DNA of 64,000 bases. Source: Desulfuromonas sp. Lineage in GTDB: Bacteria; Desulfobacterota; Desulfuromonadia; Desulfuromonadales; Geopsychrobacteraceae. The number at the start of each line of letters is the position of its first letter. Within the stretch, counting starts at the first letter, position 1. The DNA lies in the NCBI GenBank assembly GCA_002868865.1, contig PKUC01000054.1, forward strand, positions 1 to 64,000, written 5' to 3'. Made by a program: the position numbers and the translations under genes. This document shows, piece by piece, positions 20,490 through 31,803 of this stretch. The notes beneath the pieces were generated by a model. It was given only the letters and a program-made list of their open reading frames with translations. It was not told where the DNA came from and did not search any database.

Positions 20490-21751
20490 CTACAGGCGAT
20501 GCAGCTCTCGTATATCATCGCGCCACGTCACGGCAAACCGGCGGCGGGCTGCAGGGGATAACAGTTCCGCCACGGTGCCACACGCGGACACCAGCAGAAA
20601 ACCGGGGCGCTGTTCGTTCAGTTCCAGCCCGGTCACCGTACGCAGCAGCGGTGGCCACAACGAAGTCTCGTCAGGACAAACGGTTCGCTGTTCTCCGAAA
20701 AGACCATCCGTGCCCGGCACCGATAAACGCAGCGCAACCCGTCGCCCCTCACCCTCGACTCCGGTCTCTATCAAGAGAGAAGCGTCACGAGACCAGAATT
20801 CAGCAATTCCTGAGCCCTTCAGCAACACGGCAAGACAGTCCGGGTGGAGCAGAACACGGCGCCGCCAGGGCCTGGACTCGAGATAATAGGCATCGGGTCC
20901 GGCGACAAACCCTCCGCAGAGCGGACAGGCCATCACAACGCGCCGCGCCCGCTGAGGGAGAAGGCCATCATCAATCATTCTCTGTTTGCGGCAGGATTCC
21001 TCAGGGCCGACAGCGACCCGGGACAGCACAAACTCGGCAAGACTGCGGAAGATATCGCCGGTCGCCGTATTGTGAAGCCGGGTCAGGATGGAACGCCCCT
21101 CGCCATCAGCCTTCCGGTAAATATTCACATCATCCGGCAGAACAGAATCGGTGACAGACTGACCACACTCATCGGCGATCAGTCGCAGCAACTGGCAGCC
21201 CGCCGCGGTGGCAGATTCAGAAGCGCTGAACGTGCTGGGCAGCAGCCAGATCCTCTGATCATTCCCGCCACCTTCCTGCACGGAACGACGCAGTTCTCTC
21301 ATGCGTAAAAAATCCTTGCGCTGCACACAGGGAACAAGGACCAGATCCGCCGCCCACAGTGCAGCATGCCGCATATCAGATGGGTCTGCTCCGGCATCGA
21401 TCAACAACAGGCCTGTCAGATTTGTTTCCGCAAGTCGGATCCTGAGCGAAGAAGGGGAAACAGCGGAAGAATGGGCTCTGCACCGTGCGAGATATTCTAC
21501 CCCGAATTGGCCACAACAGAAGTCAGGTCCTTCAGAATCACCGCTCAGCCATTCATCGATCGAGGGAACCGCACCCTCTCCCAGAGAAAACATGCACGGC
21601 GCATCTGTCGCCGGATCACAGGAGAAAAATCGGATCGGCAGATCTTCCCGCAGCGCCTTTAGGTAGACCGCAAGATTAGCCGCCAACGTCGAACAGCCTG
21701 TGCCGGAACGTAGGGCGGCAACGGTGACAACAAACAGGCCAGATCCGCGGA

Positions 21752-21755
<4 letters not shown>
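20490..21755 (-). CDS. MinD/ParA-like protein with degenerate Walker A and C-terminal Cys-rich zinc-knuckle-like segment
   Basis: FVVTVAALRSGTGCSTLAANLAVYLKAL, LLLIDAGADPSDMRHAALWAADLVLVPC; later CPLCGG...HPDC; start ATG 21755 overlaps the downstream end of the ABC-F gene. Confidence 0.7.
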
Positions 21756-23677
<1,922 letters not shown>

Positions 23678-23811
23678 TCTCTGCCAAATCCTCTATCAAA
23701 ACAAAAGGATGTTTATACCACAAAGGGAGGTTAAGGCGGAACAAGACGCCGAAGAAAAGGCCCCGCACAAAATACGGAGCCTCGGTGAAACGTCTCGGGT
23801 TGTCACGCGCC

Positions 23812-24525
23812 TCAGCCCCCGGCAAGGGCCGAAGCCTGCACATAGTCGCGAATTCGGGCCATGGTGTCGGGGGCCATATCGAGAAACTGCAACCCGACCC
23901 CCCGCGGCAGACGGGGGTTTTTCGGCTGCTCCGGATCATTTATCCAGGCAACGCGTGCGTGGCAGGTCAAAGGGGTCTCGCCCTGAAACAGATCAAAATC
24001 GACGGTCAGCGGCGTATCGAGAGGCAATATTGTGTCCAGTTCGATGAACATCCCCCCCGGCCCAAGGTTGATGCTGTAGTTTTGCAGGCGCCGGCGGTAT
24101 TCATCATCAAAATAGACCTTGATCTTCGCTTCTATACGGGCGGCACGCGGGACGGTCATATTCAAACACTGACGGATCTTATTCAAAAAGTTCTGCTGAT
24201 TGATCGGCTTGACGATGACATCGTCACACTTTGCGGCACGGCAGAGTTTCAGGTCCTCGCCATTGCCGGCCTGAGTGACCATGACAACAGGGATATCCGC
24301 AGTTTCCGGATTTTCCTTGAGTTGCCGGCAGGCTTCGTTACCGTTCATCTCCGGCATGTAGAAATCCATCAGAATCAGGTCGGGTTTTTCGGCCAGTGCG
24401 ATATCCATGGCCTCGCGACCATTATAAGCCACCAGTACTTCAAAAAAATCGGGGTCTAAAAACGACTTTTCCAGCTCGAGAAACAGCTCAACATCCTCAG
24501 CCAGCAGGATTTTCTTTCGGCTCAT
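23812..24525 (-). CDS. Response regulator receiver domain plus PilZ domain
   Basis: KILLAEDVELFLELEKSFL...DLILMDFYMPEMNG...VIVKPI; C-terminal NLGPGGMFIELD...CHARVAWIND...GVGLQFLDM. Confidence 0.85.
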   Translation of the reverse strand: MSRKKILLAEDVELFLELEKSFLDPDFFEVLVAYNGREAMDIALAEKPDLILMDFYMPEMNGNEACRQLKENPETADIPVVMVTQAGNGEDLKLCRAAKCDDVIVKPINQQNFLNKIRQCLNMTVPRAARIEAKIKVYFDDEYRRRLQNYSINLGPGGMFIELDTILPLDTPLTVDFDLFQGETPLTCHARVAWINDPEQPKNPRLPRGVGLQFLDMAPDTMARIRDYVQASALAGG

Positions 24526-24659
24526 CGGCATCCTCCAGACACAGCAGCCTGCAACAGAACATGCAGCGTCATCCTATACCAGACCGTGCCAAACCGGAAG
24601 ACTTCTTCACAAGGAAAGGGCAGAAGGGCCATACAGCGCCCCGCTGCCCCACCCTTTTT

Positions 24660-25172
24660 TTAGTTCTGATGATGGAAGTGGAAGGTTCTCTTCTCTCCAT
24701 CGGCCAGCTTGGTGCCGATCTTAAAATGGTACATTCCCGGCTGATCGAGGGTGATATCGGCACCAAATGCGCCACTCATCCCCATCATCATAATCGGCTT
24801 ACTCACCGTACCGTCCGGAGCCTCGACTTTGACGGCAACGGTCCCCTTGGTCAGAGGTTCACCTTCGGTGTTCATAAAACTGACCATCAGGTGGTGTGTC
24901 ATCGTCATGCCGTGCTCGGCCATCTTCGCCCTGACATCCATCATGTGTGCCGACCCCATCACGCCATTGATCTCCTCGTCCTGTAGCATGATCATGTCGC
25001 CCCCCATTCCCATCCCGCCACCGTGGTCCATCTTACCGTGGTCCATCTTACCGTTGTCCATCTTACCGTGATCCATTGCGGCACCTTTACCATGATCGCC
25101 ATGGCTCATCGCCATCAGTCCCATCGGAACCATCAACAAGACCAGCATTACTCCCAAAATCTTTTTGTTCAT
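24660..25172 (-). CDS. Exported Met/His-rich protein, putative Cu/Ag-binding (YtkA/FixH-like C-terminal domain)
   Basis: Signal peptide; HGKMDNGKMDHGKMDHGGGMGMGGDM; adjacent to cus RND genes. Confidence 0.7.
   Translation of the reverse strand: MNKKILGVMLVLLMVPMGLMAMSHGDHGKGAAMDHGKMDNGKMDHGKMDHGGGMGMGGDMIMLQDEEINGVMGSAHMMDVRAKMAEHGMTMTHHLMVSFMNTEGEPLTKGTVAVKVEAPDGTVSKPIMMMGMSGAFGADITLDQPGMYHFKIGTKLADGEKRTFHFHHQN
25021..25077. repeat. 15-bp tandem repeat encoding KMDHG/KMDNG units
   Basis: ccgtggtccatctta, ccgtggtccatctta, ccgttgtccatctta, ccgtgatccattgcg. Confidence 0.9.
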
Positions 25173-25252
25173 TGTCTTCTCCTGTGTCGTTGTGGATTGT
25201 CACATCCGTCTAGTTATGGAGAGGATCTTCATCCTCTGCAGTCCGTTTTTGT

Positions 25253-28200
25253 TCAGCTTTCCACCAGATCACCTTCCGCAGTCGGCTGGGAGTCCTTGCG
25301 CAGAGCGCGCCCCCGCCAGAGGTAAAAGATGACCGGATAGACCATCAGTTCCATGATTCCTGAGGTGACCACGCCGCCGACCATTGGCGCCGCAATCCGC
25401 TTCATCACATCGGCCCCGGCACCGTGACTCCACATAATCGGCAACAGTCCGGCAATAATGACAGAAATGGTCATAACTTTCGGACGGATCCGCTTGACCG
25501 CACCGTGATGAATCGCCTGTTTCAGATCACCCAGGGTGTTCATCCGGCCGTTATCACCCCAGAGTTTATGCGCCAAGTCGAGATAAAGCAGCATCACTAC
25601 CCCGGTTTCGGCATCCAGCCCAGCCAATGCGATCACCCCGACCCACACAGCCACCGACATGTTGTAATCGAGCATCCAGATAAACCAGAAAGCGCCGACC
25701 AAGGAAAAGGGTACAGCCAGAAAGACGATCGAGGTCTTGATGATCGATTTGGTACTGACATAGAGGATCACGAAGATAATCAGTATCGTCAGCGGGATGA
25801 TGACCATGAAGCGCTTTTTAGCCGACTCCATGTATTCGAACTGACCACTCCAGACGATGCTGTATCCGGGGGGCAACTCGATCTGTTCACCGACCGCCTC
25901 CTGTGCCGACTTGACATAGGTGCCGACATCGATCCCGCGCAGATCGACGTAAACCCAAGCGGTCCGGCGGGCGTTCTCGCTCTTGATGCCCGGCGGTCCT
26001 TTCTTGATTTCGATCTTGGCCAACTGCGAAATCGGCACGTGATTGCCGTCCTTGAGCGGGACCAGCACCTGTCCCAGCGCGGTCAGATCATTCCGATAAT
26101 CTCGCTGATAACGCACATTGATCGGATAACGTTCCAGCCCCTCGACCGTCTGCGAGACGTTCATACCCCCGATGGCGGCCTGAATCGATTCCTGAACATC
26201 AGCCACCGTCAGCCCGTAGCGCGCCGCTGCAGCACGATCAATCGTGTAGTCGAGGTAATTCCCTCCGACCACCCGCTCAGAGAAGGCCGTCAGGGTCCCT
26301 GGCAGGTCGCGGACCAGGACTTCGATGCGCTCTCCCAGATCGTTGAGAGTCTGCAGATCCGGCCCCATGATCTTTATCCCCACCGGTGTTTTGATCCCGG
26401 TCGACAGCATATCGATACGGGTTTTGATCGGCATGGTCCAGGCGTTGGTCAACCCCGGGAACTGGATCGATCTGTCCAGCTCCGCAATCAATTTTTCGAC
26501 CGAGATGGGCTCTTCGTCTGGCCAAATCAAACGCAGTGGTTTCTTGACGATCTCCAGCGACTCGTCCCAGTCCGAATAGAACCGTTCAGTCGAAACGGTC
26601 CGCCACTCCGACTCCGGCTTGAGCATGATCGTGGTCTCCAACATCGACAAGGGTGCCGGATCTGTAGCCGTTTCTGCGCGCCCAACCTTGCCGAAAGTCC
26701 GCTCGACCTCTGGGAAACGGGCGATAATGCGGTCGGTCTGCTGCAACAACTCCTTCGCCTTAGTCACCGAAATACCCGGCATAGTGGTCGGCATATAGAG
26801 CAAGTCACCCTCATAAAGCGGCGGCATAAACTCGCTGCCCATCTTCGATAAAGGATACCAGATCGAGCAGATCAGCAGTACCGCTACCAACAGGGTCAGC
26901 TTGCGCCAACTGAGGACAAAATCGACCACCGGGTGATAGATACGAATCAGCAGGCGGTTGACCGGGTTGGCATGCTCGGGCTTGATCTTGCCGCGGATGA
27001 ACCAGCCCATCAGCACCGGCACAATTGTGACCGACAACAGCGCCGCCGCACCCATCGAGTAGGTTTTGGTGTAGGCAAGCGGCTTGAACAGCCGGCCAGA
27101 CTGCTCCTGAAGGGCAAACACCGGCACGAATGAGACAGTGATCACCAGCAGCGAAAAAAACAGTGTGGGGCCAACTTCTTTGGCAGAATCGGCAATGATC
27201 TGCCAGTGTGGCTTCTTCCCCTGATCCCGTTCCAGATGTTTGTGCGCGTTCTCGATCATGATAATCGCGGCGTCGATCATCGCACCGATCGCAATGGCAA
27301 TACCGCCGAGGCTCATGATATTCGCATTGATCCCCTGGGCGTGCATGATCAGAAAAGCGATCAGAATCGCCACAGGCAGGGTGAAGATGGCGACAAAAGC
27401 ACTCGGCAGGTGAAACAGAAACAGTGCCGTTACCAGGGCAACAACGATGCTCTCCTCGAGCAGTTTGTGTTTGAGGGTATCGACCGCCCGCTCGATCAGC
27501 CCGCTGCGGTCGTAAACCGGCACGATATTCACCCCGTCGGGCAAACCGGACTGAAGCTGCCGAAGTTTCTCTTTGACGTTTTCGATGGTCTGCAGTGCAT
27601 TTTCACCGAAACGCATCACCACAATGCCACCAACCGCCTCTCCAACGCCGTCCAACTCCGCGGCTCCGCGGCGCAGCTCAGGACCGATACTCACTCTGGC
27701 CAGATCGCGCAGCAGGATCGGCGTGCCGCGCTGGTCCGTGCCGACAACCACCTGTTCCAAATCATCGGTCGACTGAATGTAGCCGAGACCGCGCACCATA
27801 AATTCTGTCTCGGCCATCTCCACCAGGCGCCCACCGACATCGTTATTACTGCGCTGGATTGCCGTACGGATCTGTGGAAGGGTCAGGTGATAGGCCAGCA
27901 ACCGGTGCGGATCGACCTCCACCTGATACTGCTTGACATAGCCGCCGATGCTGGCCACCTCGGAAACACCATCGACTGCGGTCAGCTCGTAGCGCAGAAA
28001 CCAATCCTGAATCGAGCGCAACTGCTGCAAATCGTGCCGATCGCTCTCCAGAACATACTCATAGATCCAGCCGACGCCGGTCGCGTCCGGTCCGAGACTC
28101 GGCGTGACACCCTTTGGCAGCTTACCCGAAGCGTAGTTCAGATATTCGAGAACCCGTGAACGGGCCCAGTAGAGATCGGTCCCGTCTTCGAAGATGACGT

Positions 28201-28486
28201 AGACAAACGACAAGCCGAAGAAAGAGAAACCACGTACCGTCTTCGCCTGCGGAACCGCCAGCATCTGGGTGGTCAGCGGATAGGTCACCTGGTCCTCAAC
28301 CACCTGCGGCGCCTGCCCCGGATATTCGGTAAAAACGATCACCTGAACATCCGACAGGTCGGGAATCGCATCGAGCGGCGTGTTTTTCAGAGCGTAAATC
28401 CCGCCGACCAGCAAAAATGCGGTCAGCAGCACCACCATGAATTTATTCCGGATCGACCAGTCGATAATTTTTTCCAGCATGGGCAT
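25253..28486 (-). CDS. cusA: CusA-type heavy-metal RND efflux pump
   Basis: 1077 aa; MLEKIIDWSIRNKFMVVLLTAFLLVGGIYALKNTPLDAIPDLSDVQVIVFTEYPGQAPQVVEDQVTYPL. Confidence 0.96.
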   Translation of the reverse strand: MPMLEKIIDWSIRNKFMVVLLTAFLLVGGIYALKNTPLDAIPDLSDVQVIVFTEYPGQAPQVVEDQVTYPLTTQMLAVPQAKTVRGFSFFGLSFVYVIFEDGTDLYWARSRVLEYLNYASGKLPKGVTPSLGPDATGVGWIYEYVLESDRHDLQQLRSIQDWFLRYELTAVDGVSEVASIGGYVKQYQVEVDPHRLLAYHLTLPQIRTAIQRSNNDVGGRLVEMAETEFMVRGLGYIQSTDDLEQVVVGTDQRGTPILLRDLARVSIGPELRRGAAELDGVGEAVGGIVVMRFGENALQTIENVKEKLRQLQSGLPDGVNIVPVYDRSGLIERAVDTLKHKLLEESIVVALVTALFLFHLPSAFVAIFTLPVAILIAFLIMHAQGINANIMSLGGIAIAIGAMIDAAIIMIENAHKHLERDQGKKPHWQIIADSAKEVGPTLFFSLLVITVSFVPVFALQEQSGRLFKPLAYTKTYSMGAAALLSVTIVPVLMGWFIRGKIKPEHANPVNRLLIRIYHPVVDFVLSWRKLTLLVAVLLICSIWYPLSKMGSEFMPPLYEGDLLYMPTTMPGISVTKAKELLQQTDRIIARFPEVERTFGKVGRAETATDPAPLSMLETTIMLKPESEWRTVSTERFYSDWDESLEIVKKPLRLIWPDEEPISVEKLIAELDRSIQFPGLTNAWTMPIKTRIDMLSTGIKTPVGIKIMGPDLQTLNDLGERIEVLVRDLPGTLTAFSERVVGGNYLDYTIDRAAAARYGLTVADVQESIQAAIGGMNVSQTVEGLERYPINVRYQRDYRNDLTALGQVLVPLKDGNHVPISQLAKIEIKKGPPGIKSENARRTAWVYVDLRGIDVGTYVKSAQEAVGEQIELPPGYSIVWSGQFEYMESAKKRFMVIIPLTILIIFVILYVSTKSIIKTSIVFLAVPFSLVGAFWFIWMLDYNMSVAVWVGVIALAGLDAETGVVMLLYLDLAHKLWGDNGRMNTLGDLKQAIHHGAVKRIRPKVMTISVIIAGLLPIMWSHGAGADVMKRIAAPMVGGVVTSGIMELMVYPVIFYLWRGRALRKDSQPTAEGDLVES

Positions 28487-28501
28487 CCCCTATCGGTCGA
28501 T

Positions 28502-30031
28502 TTATTCGAACAGATCCTCGAGTTCGTCCTTCTGTCCGGCTTCGTCGTTACCGAACAGATCGTCAAGATCTTCTTCATCAGAAACAGGTGCGGGCGATTC
28601 AGCCCGAACAGGCTTCATCATTTTCTGAATCGCTTCACGCAGCTTGCTCTCCGAATCGAGCATGAACTGAGCGCTGGTCACCACCTGTTCGCCCTCAAGC
28701 AGGCCCTGTATCACCTCGACATGTCCCATCTCGTCCTGCAGGCCGGTCTTCACCAGCCGCGGTTCAAACCGCCCCCCGGCCTGAGCGACAAAAACGGTCT
28801 GTTGCTCGCCGGAGTACAGAACCGCTTCCTGCGGAATAATCAAGGTATCCTGCTGCTGTTCCCCAGCCAGATAAACGGTAACGTACATATCGGGGCGCAG
28901 CTCAAAATCTGCATTGTCGAATGTGATCCGCGCCTTAACAGTGCGGGTCTTGGGGTCGACAACAGGGTAGAGATAGCTGACACGGGCACTGAGGCTGCGC
29001 CCCTTGACATAGGGCAGTTCGACCCGTACCGGCTGCCCGACTTTTACCCACGGCAGCTGATACTCGTAAATATCGGCCAGCACCCAGACCCTCGACAGAT
29101 CAGCCAGATTGAGAAGAGTGTTCCCCGGCTTGATATACTGCCCCTCACTGACCATCTTCATGGTAACGATCCCATTGTAAGGCGAGTAGAGTGTCACGGT
29201 CTTTCGAACCTCGCCGGTCTGCTCCAGCTCACTAATCTGGGCCTGGCTTACATCCCAGAGCTGCAGCCGCTTGCGGGATGAATCGAGCAACCGTGCCGCA
29301 CTGTCGGCAATCTGCGCAAAGCTGCTGTTTTTAAGCGAATCAAAATTGTCACGCGCCAGCAACAGCTCCTGCTGGGCGGTCACCAGTTCCGGACTGTAAA
29401 TTTCGAGGAGTTTCTGTCCCTTTTCCACCTGCTGACCGGTCTCGGCAACATAGAGTTTTTCAACCCAGCCAGAGACTTTGGCATTGACGATATACTGTCT
29501 CGGTTCCTCGTAACTGACCAAGCCAACGGTTCGGATCGTGCGGTTTAAGTCTCCGCGCACCACCGCCGCGGTTCGCACTCCCATATTCTGAATCGTTGCC
29601 GGATCGATACTGATCAAAGCACCACCGGACGCTTCATCCTCGTAAACCGGAATCAGATCCATCCCCATTGGCGACTTTCCTGGTTGATCACTGATATAGG
29701 TCGGATCCATCGGTGCCTGCCAGTATTTAATCGTTCCCTGGCCCGAAGACGTCGCGCCTCCTCCGGTCTCTTCTTTCATCGGCGTCAGATCCATGTGACA
29801 GATGGGGCACAACCCCGGCTCGTCAACGATGATCATCGGGTGCATTCCGCAGGTCCATTTGGTTCCATCCGGATGGTCATGCTCGTGATCGTGTTCTGCG
29901 GCATGACTAACAGGCACACCAGCCCCCAGCGAAAACGGCGTGGGCACATCCGTCAAAAACAGCAGACCACTGGCCAGCAGCAGAACCGTCAACAAAAATG
30001 ACAGAGACCTGAAATTCGATTTTTTAGGCAT
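28502..30031 (-). CDS. cusB: CusB-type periplasmic adaptor with heavy-metal-binding domains
   Basis: WTCGMHPMIIVDEPGLCPICHMDLTPM and YWQAPMDPTYISDQPGKSPMGMDLIPVY; MFP core. Confidence 0.93.
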   Translation of the reverse strand: MPKKSNFRSLSFLLTVLLLASGLLFLTDVPTPFSLGAGVPVSHAAEHDHEHDHPDGTKWTCGMHPMIIVDEPGLCPICHMDLTPMKEETGGGATSSGQGTIKYWQAPMDPTYISDQPGKSPMGMDLIPVYEDEASGGALISIDPATIQNMGVRTAAVVRGDLNRTIRTVGLVSYEEPRQYIVNAKVSGWVEKLYVAETGQQVEKGQKLLEIYSPELVTAQQELLLARDNFDSLKNSSFAQIADSAARLLDSSRKRLQLWDVSQAQISELEQTGEVRKTVTLYSPYNGIVTMKMVSEGQYIKPGNTLLNLADLSRVWVLADIYEYQLPWVKVGQPVRVELPYVKGRSLSARVSYLYPVVDPKTRTVKARITFDNADFELRPDMYVTVYLAGEQQQDTLIIPQEAVLYSGEQQTVFVAQAGGRFEPRLVKTGLQDEMGHVEVIQGLLEGEQVVTSAQFMLDSESKLREAIQKMMKPVRAESPAPVSDEEDLDDLFGNDEAGQKDELEDLFE

Positions 30032-30035
30032 AGTT

Positions 30036-31334
30036 TTATCGTTCTCCTGATACGGCAGTCTGATTCGGAAGCAGATCGATATCCAGCGCAGCCGCCGCTT
30101 CCAGCTTGGCAAGGCTCCGTCTTTGCTCGCTCACCGCTCGGATATGATCGATCTGGTAGCGATACAGCGTCATCAGCGCGTCGAGCAGGTCAAGAAAATC
30201 GACCTGATCGACCCGATAAGCGCTCAACGTCGCCTGAAAAGTCTGGTTGGCCTGCGGCAGAATGCCCGTCTGGTATAACTCGGCCAAACGACCTGCCTGT
30301 TCAAATGCGGTCAAGGCCCTGTGGATATCGAGATCAACCTGATTGCGCCATTCGTTGCGACGCTGATGAGAGAGTCTCACGGCCGAATCTGCTTCCGCCA
30401 CTGCAGCATGGCGCCGCTCACGTCGAACCGGCAAACTGAAGCTCACTCCGGCACTGACAAAATCGCCGCCACCGTCACTGAGTCCGTCGTCACGCCACCG
30501 ATAGCTGCCCCACAGGGTGAAATCGGGACGATAATCGAGCCGGGCCAGATCCCGCTGTGCCTGCGCCTGCTCACGTTGCGCACGGTAAACTTGCTCCAAC
30601 GGACGCCGCTCGGCACCTTCCTGCAAGGCATCCAGCTCAAAGCGGTCAGAAGCCGGGGAAAGCTCCGTATTCGTCAGCAGGGGGCGATCAGTCGCATGGC
30701 CGACGAGACTGTTCAACTCGGCCCGGGTTGCCTCCTCTTGCTGCTGCAGCAGGAGAAGCTGATCCAATTGTTTCGAGCGCTGCAGATGCGCCTTTAGAAC
30801 ATTCTGCTGCAATCCCGAGCCAACAGCATAGCGGGTTTCGGTCAGGGTGATAAAATCATCTATCAGTTCGAGATTGCGCTGCGTCAAGATCAGGGCCTGA
30901 CGCTGAAACAGCAAACGGACCCAGGCATCCTTGATTTTCTGGCGCAACTGCAGTCGCGCATCCTGATAAGCTGCGTCAAACCCGAACGCTTGCTGGCTCG
31001 CGACCGACCGACGAGCACTTAGTTTTCCGAAAAAAGGGTAGGTTTGCGCCAATCGGATTTCGTTTCCGGTCATCGGCGATTCATCGGCCGTCAAACTCTC
31101 GATCGGATAGCTCGATAGCGCCAGCGAGAGAGTCGGATCCGGCATGGAGGCAACCTGATCGATCTTGGTCTGAGCAGCGACAACCTGCTCTGCAATCCGG
31201 ATCAGACCCGGATTGTTCTGATCGCCCTCACGCAACAACTGCTCAAGGGTCACAGTGCCCTCCACTTCCGCTCCTGCCACGACCGACGTGATCAGCAGCC
31301 AACCCAGTATCAACAAACCTCTTTTCACGATCAT
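30036..31334 (-). CDS. cusC: CusC/TolC-family outer membrane efflux protein
   Basis: Signal peptide from MIVKRGLLILGWLL; OEP coiled-coil heptads, position in cus operon. Confidence 0.85.
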   Translation of the reverse strand: MIVKRGLLILGWLLITSVVAGAEVEGTVTLEQLLREGDQNNPGLIRIAEQVVAAQTKIDQVASMPDPTLSLALSSYPIESLTADESPMTGNEIRLAQTYPFFGKLSARRSVASQQAFGFDAAYQDARLQLRQKIKDAWVRLLFQRQALILTQRNLELIDDFITLTETRYAVGSGLQQNVLKAHLQRSKQLDQLLLLQQQEEATRAELNSLVGHATDRPLLTNTELSPASDRFELDALQEGAERRPLEQVYRAQREQAQAQRDLARLDYRPDFTLWGSYRWRDDGLSDGGGDFVSAGVSFSLPVRRERRHAAVAEADSAVRLSHQRRNEWRNQVDLDIHRALTAFEQAGRLAELYQTGILPQANQTFQATLSAYRVDQVDFLDLLDALMTLYRYQIDHIRAVSEQRRSLAKLEAAAALDIDLLPNQTAVSGER

Positions 31335-31476
31335 TCGCGTACCAAACCTTTCACGCCTGCACCCGACAAACAATAAAAGAATCCATGTCCAGAACAATAT
31401 CCAGATTATGTGCCAACTATTTTTTTCTTTGATTACAAATACTTATAGCATAAACAAAAAACATTGCAGCTCAAAT

Positions 31477-31515
31477 TGTCTAATATTCCACACGTCATAT
31501 GTACGATATTAGACA
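31477..31515. promoter_or_regulatory. 10-bp perfect inverted repeat in cusC-rne intergenic region (candidate operator)
   Basis: TGTCTAATAT (31477-31486) ... ATATTAGACA (31506-31515), 19-bp spacer. Confidence 0.55.
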
Positions 31516-31617
31516 GTACTCGTGTGAGTAAAAACCCAAAAAAGCCGATAAATATTGGTTTCATATAGAACGACTTGCACCTTTCTGTTAGTATTAAGTC
31601 TCATTTCAAGATTTTTT

Positions 31618-31803
31618 GCTGGGTACTCCGTGACATCGCGTTGAGATAACCCAGCCTTGAGCACCCCATTTCGGGGAGCGGGGCAGCGTCGATTGCACCC
31701 CGCCAACAGTTTTCCACGTTCCTAACAGCGACCCCGCCACGTGGCGGTGCGGTCCTGTCTGGGAAGAATGGAAGTTCCGCAGGGCGGACAGAAAGGTTTG
31801 ACA
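31618..31803 (+). promoter_or_regulatory. GC-rich structured 5' leader of RNase G/E gene
   Basis: Successive stems gctgggt/acccagc, cccc/gggg, gcgggg/ccccgc, ccgccac/gtggcgg, ctgtc/gacag immediately before the start. Confidence 0.5.

Noticed and set aside
25021-25077. Possible CRISPR-like or regulatory tandem repeat
   Set aside because: 15-bp in-frame units encode KMDHG repeats inside a metal-binding protein; no spacers.
25424-26851. 475-aa plus-strand ORF antisense to cusA
   Set aside because: Shadow ORF in high-GC coding sequence; the cusA frame is unambiguous.
31255-31512. 85-aa plus ORF in cusC-rne intergenic region
   Set aside because: Partly antisense to cusC and AT-rich intergenic; no Shine-Dalgarno or family resemblance.
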